Assembly: GCF_013364155.1 (NCBI RefSeq)
Contig: NZ_CP054916.1
Span: 2,417,001-2,481,000, forward strand
Reading direction: 5' to 3'
Source: Streptomyces sp. NA02950
Lineage (GTDB): Bacteria; Actinomycetota; Actinomycetes; Streptomycetales; Streptomycetaceae
Length of the DNA stretch: 64,000 nt
Each line of letters begins with the position of its first letter. The first letter of the stretch is position 1. Below are positions 36,407 through 44,069 of the stretch, piece by piece. The notes beneath the pieces were generated by a model that did not search any database, had not been told where the DNA came from, and was given only the letters and a program-made list of their open reading frames with translations. The translations under genes and the position numbers were made by a program.

Positions 36407-36466
36407 GGGCCGTGGTCTCCTTCGGCCGGACGGCTGCTGCCTGCCAGTTGAAGTTATCACCACACC

Positions 36467-36495
36467 GTGACTGTCGTCACGAGTACGCGATAAGA
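36467..36495 (-). promoter_or_regulatory. Composite operator, copy 2 (hydratase side)
   Basis: Read on the minus strand: TCTTATCGCG, five bases, GTGACGACAGTCAC. It is the same 10-mer and spacing as at 30651-30679, and the GTGAC/GTCAC arms are a perfect inverted repeat with a 4-bp centre. It starts 61 bp upstream of the hydratase start. Confidence 0.65.
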
Positions 36496-36673
36496 CAACA
36501 TCGCACGGCCGCCTGCCGTCAGGTCATAAGTCCCGGCAAGAGTGGTCCACGGTCCCTTCCGGCACTATCGTCCGCTTCATACCGTCAAGGGCTGCGGTAT
36601 CTCCCCCCGGACTCACCCGGGGGGACTGCCGTGAGCCCGGCCGCAAGGCTCCGCTGACGACTGGACCAGGACG

Positions 36674-37147
36674 TTGCCCGAACCCCTCCGTGCCGCCACG
36701 TGGCGGTTCGCACTGCCGCACACGACGGCCGCCGTTCCACTGGCCCGTGCGCTGATCCGTAACACCCTGGCGGACATCGGCGCCCCCGTGGACGGGGACA
36801 CCGCGGAGCTGCTGACGGCCGAGCTGGTCGCCAACGCCGTGCAGCACACCGACGGCGACGAACCGATAGAGCTGGTGGTGGAGCTGGTACCGACCGGCGG
36901 CTGGCAGGTCGAGGTGCACGACCAGGACCCGACCCCGCCCGGCGGATTCGACGGGCCGGGCCGCCCCGAGGGCCCCAGGAGACCCAACGGCCCCGAGCGC
37001 CCCGACCACCACCCCGACGGCTCACCGACCCTGGCCGAGCGCGGCCGCGGACTGCTGCTGATCCGCACCCTCAGCGCGGACGCGGGCTACCGGCCCACCG
37101 ACTTCGGCAAGGCCGTCTGGTTCACCCTCCCGCCCCGGACCCACTGA
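36674..37147 (+). CDS. RsbW-like ATP-binding anti-sigma/regulatory protein
   Basis: A 157-aa cytoplasmic protein of the GHKL histidine-kinase-like ATPase class (HATPase_c_2). It has the N box ELVANAVQHT, G1 box VHDQDPTPP and G2 box ERGRGLLLIRTL. Gly/Pro-rich residues 92-115 form an ATP-lid insertion. Streptomyces encode dozens of these, mostly sigma-factor partner-switch kinases. The start appears to be TTG 36674. No partner gene adjoins, so the target is unknown. Confidence 0.82.
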   Translation: MPEPLRAATWRFALPHTTAAVPLARALIRNTLADIGAPVDGDTAELLTAELVANAVQHTDGDEPIELVVELVPTGGWQVEVHDQDPTPPGGFDGPGRPEGPRRPNGPERPDHHPDGSPTLAERGRGLLLIRTLSADAGYRPTDFGKAVWFTLPPRTH

Positions 37148-37222
37148 CCACCCTGACCCGCTGAACCACCCGGGCCCACCGGCCCGCCCCCCTGGCCTGC
37201 CGACCGCCCCTGGCCGCGGCCG

Positions 37223-38227
37223 TCAGGGCGCGCCGAGGGTGGCGACCAGCACCGCCTTGATGGTGTGCATCCGGTTCTCCGCCTCGTCGAAGACGACGGA
37301 GTGCCCGGACTCGAAGACCTCCTCGGTGACCTCCAGCGAGGTCAGCCCGTGCCGCTCGTAGATCTCCCGGCCCACGTCGGTGCCGAGGTCGTGGAAGGCC
37401 GGGAGGCAGTGCAGGAACTTCACCGCGTCATTGCCGGTCGCGCGCAGCACGTCCATCGTCACCGCGTACGGGCCCAGCAGCGCTATCCGCTCGTCCCACA
37501 CCTCCTTGGGCTCCCCCATCGACACCCACACATCGGTGGCGACGAAGTCCGCCCCGCGCACGCCCTCCTCGACGTCCTCGGTGAGCGAGACCCGGGCCCC
37601 GGAGGCGGCGGCCAGCTGACGGGCCAGCTCCACGATGGTGTTGTCCGGCCAGAGCAGCCGGGGCCCCACGATCCGGACGTCCATGCCCAGCAGGGCGCCG
37701 GTGACAAGGTAGGAGTTGCCCATGTTGTAGCGGGCGTCGCCGAGGTAGGCGTAGGCGATCTCGGCCGGCGGCTTGTCGCTGTGCTCGGTCATGGTGAGCA
37801 CATCGGCCAGCATCTGGGTGGGGTGCCACTCGTCGGTGAGGCCGTTGTAGACCGGCACCCCGGCGTGGGCGGCCAGCTCCTCGACGACACCCTGGCCGTG
37901 GCCCCGGTACTGGATGGCGTCGAACATCCGGCCCAGCACCCGCGCCGTGTCCTTGACCGACTCCTTGTGCCCGATCTGTGAGCCGACCGGATCCAGATAG
38001 GTCGTCGAGGCTCCCTGGTCGGCGGCGGCGACCTCGAAGGCGCAGCGGGTGCGGGTCGAGGTCTTCTCGAAGACCAGGGCGATGTTCTTGCCCTGGAGCC
38101 GCCGCACCTCCGCGCCCGCGCGCTTGGCCGCCTTCAGCTCGGCGGCCAGGCCGACCAGTCGGCGGAACTCGTCGGCGGTGAAGTCCAGCTCCTTGAGAAA
38201 ATGGCGGCCGGTGAGGTCAATCGCCAT
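37223..38227 (-). CDS. argF: Ornithine carbamoyltransferase
   Basis: A 334-aa enzyme transferring carbamoyl phosphate to ornithine (anabolic), or the reverse phosphorolysis of citrulline in the arginine deiminase route. The carbamoyl-phosphate site [15 protein letters not shown] (about 150) and HCLPAFHD (about 273) are intact. It lies 134 bp downstream of arcA on the same strand, which suggests the catabolic role, but carbamate kinase and the arginine/ornithine antiporter are not in the window. ATG 38227 is used; an upstream extension lacks family similarity. Confidence 0.92.
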   Translation of the reverse strand: MAIDLTGRHFLKELDFTADEFRRLVGLAAELKAAKRAGAEVRRLQGKNIALVFEKTSTRTRCAFEVAAADQGASTTYLDPVGSQIGHKESVKDTARVLGRMFDAIQYRGHGQGVVEELAAHAGVPVYNGLTDEWHPTQMLADVLTMTEHSDKPPAEIAYAYLGDARYNMGNSYLVTGALLGMDVRIVGPRLLWPDNTIVELARQLAAASGARVSLTEDVEEGVRGADFVATDVWVSMGEPKEVWDERIALLGPYAVTMDVLRATGNDAVKFLHCLPAFHDLGTDVGREIYERHGLTSLEVTEEVFESGHSVVFDEAENRMHTIKAVLVATLGAP

Positions 38228-38297
38228 GGGGTGGGCTCCTCGGTCACGGTGGATCACGGCCGCGGCGGCGGTGCCGCGACCAGGAACCATGGAAGCA

Positions 38298-38322
38298 TAT
38301 ACGAAGCACCGTATAATATACG
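38298..38322. promoter_or_regulatory. Triple TATACG half-sites between arcA and argF
   Basis: TATACG (38298-38303), CGTATA (38310-38315) and TATACG (38317-38322) form overlapping inverted repeats, including the perfect palindrome CGTATAATATACG. It is AT-rich, 70-95 bp upstream of argF, and suggests a separate regulated argF promoter inside the arc unit. Confidence 0.5.
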
Positions 38323-38361
38323 GAGGGGGTGCCTCGTCGATCCGGGGGCCGGTCCGCGCGT

Positions 38362-39591
38362 CTACCCCGCCACGGGGTCCCGCTCGACCGGACAGCTCAT
38401 GCACCGCGGCCCGCCCCGGCCCCGCCCCAGCTCACTGCCCGGGATGTCGATGACCTCGATCCCGCGCTTGCGCAGGAAGGTGTTGGTCGTCGCGTTCCGC
38501 TCGTAGGCGACCACCACGCCCGGCTCGACCGCGAGCACGTTGCAGCCGTCGTCCCACTGCTCGCGCTCCGCCGCGTGGACGTCCTGGGTGGCGGTGAGCA
38601 CCCGGATGGAATCCAGCCCGAGGGCGGCGGCTATCGCGCGGTGCATATGCTCCGGCGGATGGTCGGTGACCTTGAGCTCATGGCTGCTCGCACCCGGCTC
38701 GATGGTGTACGAGCGGAGCATCCCGAGCCCCGCGTACTGGGTGAAGGTGTCCCCGTCGACCATCGTCATCACCGTGTCCAGATGCATGAAGGCCCGACCC
38801 TTGGGCATGTCCAGGGCCACGATGGTGCGGGCCGAACCGGCCGCGAAGAGCCGGTGCGCGATCATCTCCACCGCCTGCGGGGTGGTCCGCTCGCTCATGC
38901 CGATCAGCACCGCGCCCTTGCCGATCACCAGCACATCGCCGCCCTCGATCGTCGAGGGGTAGGCCGCCTGCCCCTCCGACCAGACGTGGAAGTCCTCGTC
39001 GGCGAAGAGCGGGTGATGGCGGTAGACGGCCTCGTAGTGCACCGTCTCGTGCCAGCGGGCGGGCCAGCGCATCGCGTTGATCGAGACACCGTCGTAGACC
39101 CACGCGGAGGCGTCCCGGGTGAAGAGGTGGTTCGGCAGCGGATTGACGAGGAAGTCGTCGGGCTCCATGGCGTGGAAGCGGACGGAAACCGGCTCGGGGT
39201 ACCGGGCCAGGTACTCCCGTTTGGTCATACCGCCGATCAGCGCCTCGGTCAGCTCGGGGGCGGTCAGCTCGTCGAAGGAGGCACGCAGGTGGTCGGTGAC
39301 GAGCGGGCCGTACTCCTTCTCGTCGAAGACCCGGTCCAGCACCAGCGACCGCGCTGCCGGAACCGTGAGGCTGTCGGTCAGCAGATCACCGAAGAGATGG
39401 ACCTCGACGCCGCGGTCGCGCAGCACATCCGCGAAGCCGTCGTGCTCCTGGCGGGCCCGCCGCACCCACAGCACGTCATCGAAGAGCAGAGCGTCCTTGT
39501 TGGACGGAGTGAGCCGCTTCAGCTCCAGGTCGGGGCGGTGCAGAATGACACGGCGCAGCCGCCCGGCCTCGGAGTCCACGTGGAATCCCAT
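38362..39591 (-). CDS. arcA: Arginine deiminase
   Basis: A 409-aa enzyme of the guanidine-modifying superfamily: L-arginine + water gives citrulline + ammonia. It has [21 protein letters not shown], the catalytic His in [12 protein letters not shown], and the nucleophilic Cys near the C-terminus in [12 protein letters not shown], all expected for an active enzyme. ATG 39591 starts with the family N-terminus. It is first in the arcA-argF unit and would supply citrulline for carbamoyl phosphate and ATP under energy or oxygen limitation. Confidence 0.94.
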   Translation of the reverse strand: MGFHVDSEAGRLRRVILHRPDLELKRLTPSNKDALLFDDVLWVRRARQEHDGFADVLRDRGVEVHLFGDLLTDSLTVPAARSLVLDRVFDEKEYGPLVTDHLRASFDELTAPELTEALIGGMTKREYLARYPEPVSVRFHAMEPDDFLVNPLPNHLFTRDASAWVYDGVSINAMRWPARWHETVHYEAVYRHHPLFADEDFHVWSEGQAAYPSTIEGGDVLVIGKGAVLIGMSERTTPQAVEMIAHRLFAAGSARTIVALDMPKGRAFMHLDTVMTMVDGDTFTQYAGLGMLRSYTIEPGASSHELKVTDHPPEHMHRAIAAALGLDSIRVLTATQDVHAAEREQWDDGCNVLAVEPGVVVAYERNATTNTFLRKRGIEVIDIPGSELGRGRGGPRCMSCPVERDPVAG

Positions 39592-39751
39592 GCACCCATC
39601 TTCGCCGCTGCGGGCCCACGGTGAACGTCCGGCGACACACGTATCTCGGAGGATGTCCGGTACCTGTCTTGGCGAACGGGTCGGCCGGGGGCCGGCCGGC
39701 GATGGGCGGAGCCGACCGGAACCGGCCGGCGGCGGCCGGCGGCAGCCGGGC

Positions 39752-40561
39752 TCAGCCCGCGGCGAGGACCACGATCAGCACCAGTGCGACGGCGATGAGG
39801 CCCAGCAGGGCCGAGACCCACAGCTGGCCCGGTTGCAGATCGATCCGGCCGCCGTCGTCGGCCCCGCTCCGCGACCACCAGCGGCGCCGCCGCGCTTCCC
39901 GCCGGGCGGCCCGGTGCGCCGCCTCCTGGAGTTCCCGGCACTCCTCGGCCACCCCGCCGAACAGCGCCTTCCAGCCTTTCTCGCCGAAGCCGGTGGGCTG
40001 CCGGGTGCCGATGACCCGGCGCACCACCTCGCGGCCCGCGCCGCCGCCCGCGCTCCACAGACCGGGCAGGACGCATGCCATCAGCTCGGGCACGGCCCCG
40101 CGGTGCGCGTACGGGCGCACCAGACCCTCGTAGAGCATCAGCGCGTTGCGCACCCGCAGCCGGGCGTCCGGATCCCCCGGACTGCCGTCGGTGGTCGCGG
40201 GACCGGCCGGGGCGTCGAGATAGAGATGGGCCAGCAGCACCTTCTCGCAGATCGCGTCCGCCAGCGCCGGTCCCCGCTCCGGCGCCCGGCGCACCAGCTC
40301 GACCACGACCCGGGTGACCCGCTCGGCGGGCAGCCCCTCGTCGAGCGCGCTCAGCAGCACTCCGTCGTCGGCCTCGCGCAGCGCGGCGCCGAGGGCGTCC
40401 CCGCCGTGGCGCAGCGCCTCGCGCAGCCGGCGCGCGCCGGTCACCGAGAACCGGCGGGCCGGGGTGTTGCGGTGCGCGGCGTCGTACGTGTCGTCGGGCG
40501 TGCCACCGACGTGGCCGGTCTCCTCCTCCGCACCGGTCGTGCGGTCCGTCTCCTCCACCAT
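39752..40561 (-). CDS. Uncharacterised tail-anchored membrane protein
   Basis: A 269-aa protein of unrecognised family. It is mostly helical and soluble up to about residue 240, with a basic patch ([12 protein letters not shown]) followed by [20 protein letters not shown], a single C-terminal membrane span. It should therefore sit on the cytoplasmic face of the membrane. ATG 40561 has AGGAGAGG 7 bp upstream; a GTG at 40579 overlaps the preceding stop (GTGA) and is an alternative. It is coupled to the large HEAT-repeat protein and probably anchors or partners it. Confidence 0.7.
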   Translation of the reverse strand: MVEETDRTTGAEEETGHVGGTPDDTYDAAHRNTPARRFSVTGARRLREALRHGGDALGAALREADDGVLLSALDEGLPAERVTRVVVELVRRAPERGPALADAICEKVLLAHLYLDAPAGPATTDGSPGDPDARLRVRNALMLYEGLVRPYAHRGAVPELMACVLPGLWSAGGGAGREVVRRVIGTRQPTGFGEKGWKALFGGVAEECRELQEAAHRAARREARRRRWWSRSGADDGGRIDLQPGQLWVSALLGLIAVALVLIVVLAAG

Positions 40562-40575
40562 CCCCGTTCCTCTCC

Positions 40576-42645
40576 TCACAGCGCTTCCAGCACCTCCCGT
40601 ATCCGGGTGGCCGCCCCGACGTCGAGCGGTTCGTCACCGTCCTGTGCCAGCCGGGGCAGAAAGCCGCACAAGACCGCCAGCTGCCGTTTGTCGCGGGCCG
40701 CCCGCCGGATCCAGCCGACGAGCGCGTCCTCGGCGGCTCCGGCGGACCGGGCCCAGGTCAGCGCGGCGCGCAGCAGCCCGGACAGCTGGGGTGCGCAGCC
40801 GGGCCGGGCGGCCAGCAGCGCCGTGGCCAACGGCCAGGCGGCGTACGGCTCCAGCTCCGGCACCTCCCGCAGCCCCCACAGATGCGAGGTGCGGGTGCTG
40901 ACGGCGCGCAGCGCCGTCAGCAGGGCCAGGTCGCGGCGGGGCCGCCGGTTGTCGCGCAGCCAGTGGGTGAGCCCGTCCAGCACCGCCTCCGGCTCGGTCC
41001 CGGCCAGCAGCCGCAGTACGCCGTACGAGGTCGTGACGCCGCCGTCGGCGCAGGCGATCCGGCCGAGCTCCGCCAGCGACGCCGGGACCGAGCCCGCCGC
41101 CAGGCCGTAGCCGTGGGCGAGCGCCGCGGTCTCGCGCTCGCGTTCGTCGTCGCCGCGCGCCCAGGCGCGCAGCAGACCGTCGACGGCGGGGCGCACCTCG
41201 GGGGCGCGGGACGCCTCGGCGAGCGCGGTGGCGGCCGCCATCCGCTGCACCGGGCTGTCGGTGCGCACCAGCGGCAGCAACAGCTCGGCCAGACCGTAGA
41301 GATAGTCGCGGGAGCACAGCACCCCCGCGGCGACCGCGGCCCGCACCCACACCTGCGGGCGGGGGTCGTCGCACAGCCCGCGCAGCCAACGGGCCACTGG
41401 TCCCCGGAGGTTGTGGTGGCCGTCCCACACCTCGTACAGCACCGCGGGCGCCAGCCGCCGCCCCCGGAACCACATGGCGCGGACCGGTACGGACGCCTCG
41501 CCGAGGTCCTCCACACCGTCCCCGCACACCGCGCGCGCCGTGGCGGGCGCGGCCCCCGGGCGGGCGGTGAACAGCGGGCGGCCCGGAGCGTACTGGGGGT
41601 CGAGCGTGACGGCCAGCTCCCAGGTCAGCAGCTCGGCGGCCTCCGCCGTGAGGCTGTGCGCCGAGCCGTTGAAGACGGCGAGCGCGATCCGCAGCGCGGC
41701 GGCGCGCAGTTCGGGCAGGGCAGCGGGCAGGGTGTCCGGACGGCCGGGGGCCGTGAACCACGCGCGGGCCTGGCGCGGGGCGAACGACCGGCAGTGCTCC
41801 AGCAGCCGTTCGTCGGACATCCGGCCCTGCGCGTGGGCGGCGAGATGGCCCGCGAGCCGGGCCGCCTCACCGGGACGCAGCTCGTCCAGGCCGAGCGCCT
41901 CGGCCACCTCGGGCCGGGCGGCGGTGGCCCGGGCCAGCTCCAGCAGTTCGGCGGGGCCGTCCGCGAGCAGATCGGCGAGATGGCCGTCGAGGACGTCGGC
42001 GGCGGCGGGCGGTTCATGGGGCAGCGCATGACGGCGGGCGCCCAGCAGTCGTTCGGCCACCGGTCCGCCGGGGACGAGGACAACGGCGAACGCCCCCCGC
42101 TCGACGGCCTGGTCGCGCAGCCGGTCCAGCAGGGTGTCGGGCGTGGTGCCGGTGGCCGCGGCGGGCAGTTCGAGGAGATAGCCGTGGCCGCGTTGGAGCT
42201 CCTGTCCGGCGGAGGCGCCGAGGAGGACTCCGGGGCCGAGGCGTATGACACCGCTTCCGGCGCGTTCGGCGTGTTCGGCCAGGAGCGCGAGCCCGGTCCA
42301 GGCGCGGCCGGTGCCGGGTTCGCCGCAGAGCGCGAGCAGGCGGGTGCGCCGCAGCTGCTCGCGCAGGGCGCGGTGGCCGGGGGCCGCTTGGTGGACCCGG
42401 CGCAGCCACTCCAACTCCGCGCGGGGAACGGGCCCTTCGGAGCCGGTGTGGATGGGGCACGGTTCCCCGGCGGGGAGCGGCGCCGGACAGTCGGTGATGT
42501 GCAGATGGGCGCGGGCCTCGCGGGCGGTGCGGGCACCGCCCGGCTCCCCCACGCCGTCCAGCGGGCCGCCCTTCGGGATGTCCAGCCGCCGAATGCCGGT
42601 GTCCGCCGTGACGTTCGTGACGTTGATGTTCTCGGTTCCGCTCAT
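40576..42645 (-). CDS. Large HEAT-repeat protein with degenerate P-loop
   Basis: A 689-aa cytoplasmic protein. After an N-terminal tail NINVTNVTADTG there is an NTPase-like region with LLALCGEPGTGRAWTGLALL (about 104-123); the Walker A Lys is replaced by Arg114, so ATP hydrolysis is doubtful. The C-terminal half (about 420-680) is Ala/Leu-rich helical repeats of the HEAT/armadillo kind (WVRAAVAAGVLCSRDYLYGLAELLLPL and similar). The organisation recalls STAND-type scaffold proteins, but no family is recognised. It is first of two coupled genes, downstream of a Crp/Fnr regulator. Confidence 0.72.
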   Translation of the reverse strand: MSGTENINVTNVTADTGIRRLDIPKGGPLDGVGEPGGARTAREARAHLHITDCPAPLPAGEPCPIHTGSEGPVPRAELEWLRRVHQAAPGHRALREQLRRTRLLALCGEPGTGRAWTGLALLAEHAERAGSGVIRLGPGVLLGASAGQELQRGHGYLLELPAAATGTTPDTLLDRLRDQAVERGAFAVVLVPGGPVAERLLGARRHALPHEPPAAADVLDGHLADLLADGPAELLELARATAARPEVAEALGLDELRPGEAARLAGHLAAHAQGRMSDERLLEHCRSFAPRQARAWFTAPGRPDTLPAALPELRAAALRIALAVFNGSAHSLTAEAAELLTWELAVTLDPQYAPGRPLFTARPGAAPATARAVCGDGVEDLGEASVPVRAMWFRGRRLAPAVLYEVWDGHHNLRGPVARWLRGLCDDPRPQVWVRAAVAAGVLCSRDYLYGLAELLLPLVRTDSPVQRMAAATALAEASRAPEVRPAVDGLLRAWARGDDERERETAALAHGYGLAAGSVPASLAELGRIACADGGVTTSYGVLRLLAGTEPEAVLDGLTHWLRDNRRPRRDLALLTALRAVSTRTSHLWGLREVPELEPYAAWPLATALLAARPGCAPQLSGLLRAALTWARSAGAAEDALVGWIRRAARDKRQLAVLCGFLPRLAQDGDEPLDVGAATRIREVLEAL

Positions 42646-42880
42646 CGCCCGCCGTCCTTCACGCCGTGGCCCCCGTCTGGCCGGGAGCGGGCTTGCCGTC
42701 TTCTCACCGGAGCGCCGGGGTGTCTGAGCGCCGGGGCCCGAAGCGGGCGGCGGGGCTTTCTCTCCCCCTGCCCGTCCCGCCGCCCCTCTCCGGTGCCGGG
42801 CGCTGGGCCGTGTGCACCCCCGTCGCACACGGTCCCGCTCCCCGTGCCCGTCCAGCGTGCCCGGGGAGCGGTGCGGGGGC

Positions 42881-42894
42881 TGTAGCCGTTTACA
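42881..42894. promoter_or_regulatory. TGTA-N6-TACA palindrome upstream of the HEAT-repeat gene
   Basis: TGTAGCCGTTTACA resembles half-sites of Crp/Fnr-type operators (TGT-N8-ACA) and lies between the Crp/Fnr gene and the HEAT-repeat operon. Control of the latter by the former is possible. I see nothing else in 42646-42930. Confidence 0.3.
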
Positions 42895-42930
42895 CAGTCG
42901 CGGAAACGGGCGGGGCGTACGCGCCCGCGC

Positions 42931-43650
42931 TCAGTCGCGGGGGCGCGCCGGGATCTGCTCGCCCGTCGCGCGCCCCTCGGCCAGCAGCCGCAGCAGCCCG
43001 AGGTCCATCACCTCGAAGCGGCGCGAGGCTGTCCGCACCACGCCCTGGTCGCGCAGCAGACGCAGCGCCTTGGCGACCGCCTCCCGGGTCGAGCCCACGG
43101 CGGCGGCGATGTCGTGCTGGGGCAGCGGGAGATCGACGGTGATGGCACCGCCGGGGCCGGGGTGGCCGGTGCGCTCGGCGAGTTCGACCAGTCGGGCGGC
43201 GAGCCGCTGGAGCACCTTCTCGGAGGCCAGTGAGCGCCGTTCGCCGTCGGAGCTGCGCAGCCGGGAGCTGAACTGACGCATGATCAGCATGGTGGCGACC
43301 GGACGGGCGGCCAGATAGGCGCGGAACCGGTCGCCGGAGACCACGACCGCCTCCATCCTGCCGAGCGCGGTGACGGTGGCACTGCGCGAGCCGTGGTCCA
43401 CCGCGGCCTGGTCGCCGACGACTTCGCCCGCCCCGCGCAGGGCCAGGATCAGCCGGACACCGCGCTCGGTCTCCACCGAGACGGTGGCCCAGCCGGAGGT
43501 GATGGCGACGACGAAGGTCGTGCGGTCGTGTTCCCGCAGCACGACCTGGGAGGGGGCGTAGGCCCGGGGGCTGCCGAGGGCGAGCAGCGCACGCCGGTCG
43601 TCGGCGGGAAGCGCGTGGAGGAACGGCCGTCCGTCCTCGAAGAGACTCAT
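42931..43650 (-). CDS. Crp/Fnr-family transcriptional regulator
   Basis: A 239-aa regulator: cyclic-nucleotide-binding-like beta barrel (about 15-115; LILALRGAGEVVGDQAAVDHGSRSATVTALG), a dimer helix, and a Crp HTH (about 165-225; PLPQHDIAAAVGSTREAVAKALRLLRDQGVV). No FNR-type Cys cluster is visible at the N-terminus. The phosphate-binding cassette is not canonical for cAMP (GSRSATV lacks RAAT/S), so the ligand is uncertain. It has its own promoter at 43741-43769. Confidence 0.88.
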   Translation of the reverse strand: MSLFEDGRPFLHALPADDRRALLALGSPRAYAPSQVVLREHDRTTFVVAITSGWATVSVETERGVRLILALRGAGEVVGDQAAVDHGSRSATVTALGRMEAVVVSGDRFRAYLAARPVATMLIMRQFSSRLRSSDGERRSLASEKVLQRLAARLVELAERTGHPGPGGAITVDLPLPQHDIAAAVGSTREAVAKALRLLRDQGVVRTASRRFEVMDLGLLRLLAEGRATGEQIPARPRD

Positions 43651-43740
43651 CCGCCCTCCCCGCTCTGCTCGTTGGTCGTCACGATCGCGGAGAACCGATG
43701 GGTTGGCACCGATGGTTGGGAAACGACGGGATTGAGCAGC

Positions 43741-43769
43741 ACGCTAGGCAGCTGGCACGGTCACGTCAA
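43741..43769 (-). promoter_or_regulatory. Sigma-70-type promoter of the Crp/Fnr gene
   Basis: On the minus strand TTGACG (43764-43769), 17 bp, TAGCGT (43741-43746), about 90 bp upstream of the start codon. The spacing is ideal for HrdB. Confidence 0.65.
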
Positions 43770-43943
43770 TGGTCTCGGGCCCGCGCCCGGAGGCCCGGCG
43801 GGACTGCCAGGCCACCGGTGCCGCCGGAGTCCGCGGCGGGGGCGAACTCCGGCGGCCCCGGGCTGGGCGCGGGGACGGCGGCGCCTTGAGGCCTTGCGGA
43901 CCCGCCTGAACAGCCCCTCGCTGAAGTCCGGCGCGGTTCGGTT

Positions 43944-44069
43944 GCGCCCCGCAGGGGCGCGGGCCCGTGGCGATGTGCGGCTCCGCCGCGTGGACGCGAC
44001 CGGCCACGACGCAGCCGCGGCCGAACGACCGCGCCTCGCGGCACTTCCCCCGTTCCCGCGGAGCGCTCA
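43944..44069. repeat. Dispersed intergenic repeat, copy 2 (longer)
   Basis: It begins with the hairpin GCGCCCC-GCA-GGGGCGC (43944-43960), contains TGCGGCTCCGCCGCGTGG, then the part shared with copy 1 at 29031-29097 (GCAGCC, GAACGACCGC, CGCGGCACTTCCC, CGCGGAGCGCTCAG). The final TCA is the Pnkp stop codon. Elements of this look are frequent between Streptomyces genes. The rest of 43651-43940 shows only the Crp promoter. Confidence 0.75.

Noticed and set aside
40576..42645. Active STAND NTPase of a known antiphage family
   Set aside because: The Walker A Lys is Arg, and neither an effector domain nor a recognised sensor domain was seen.
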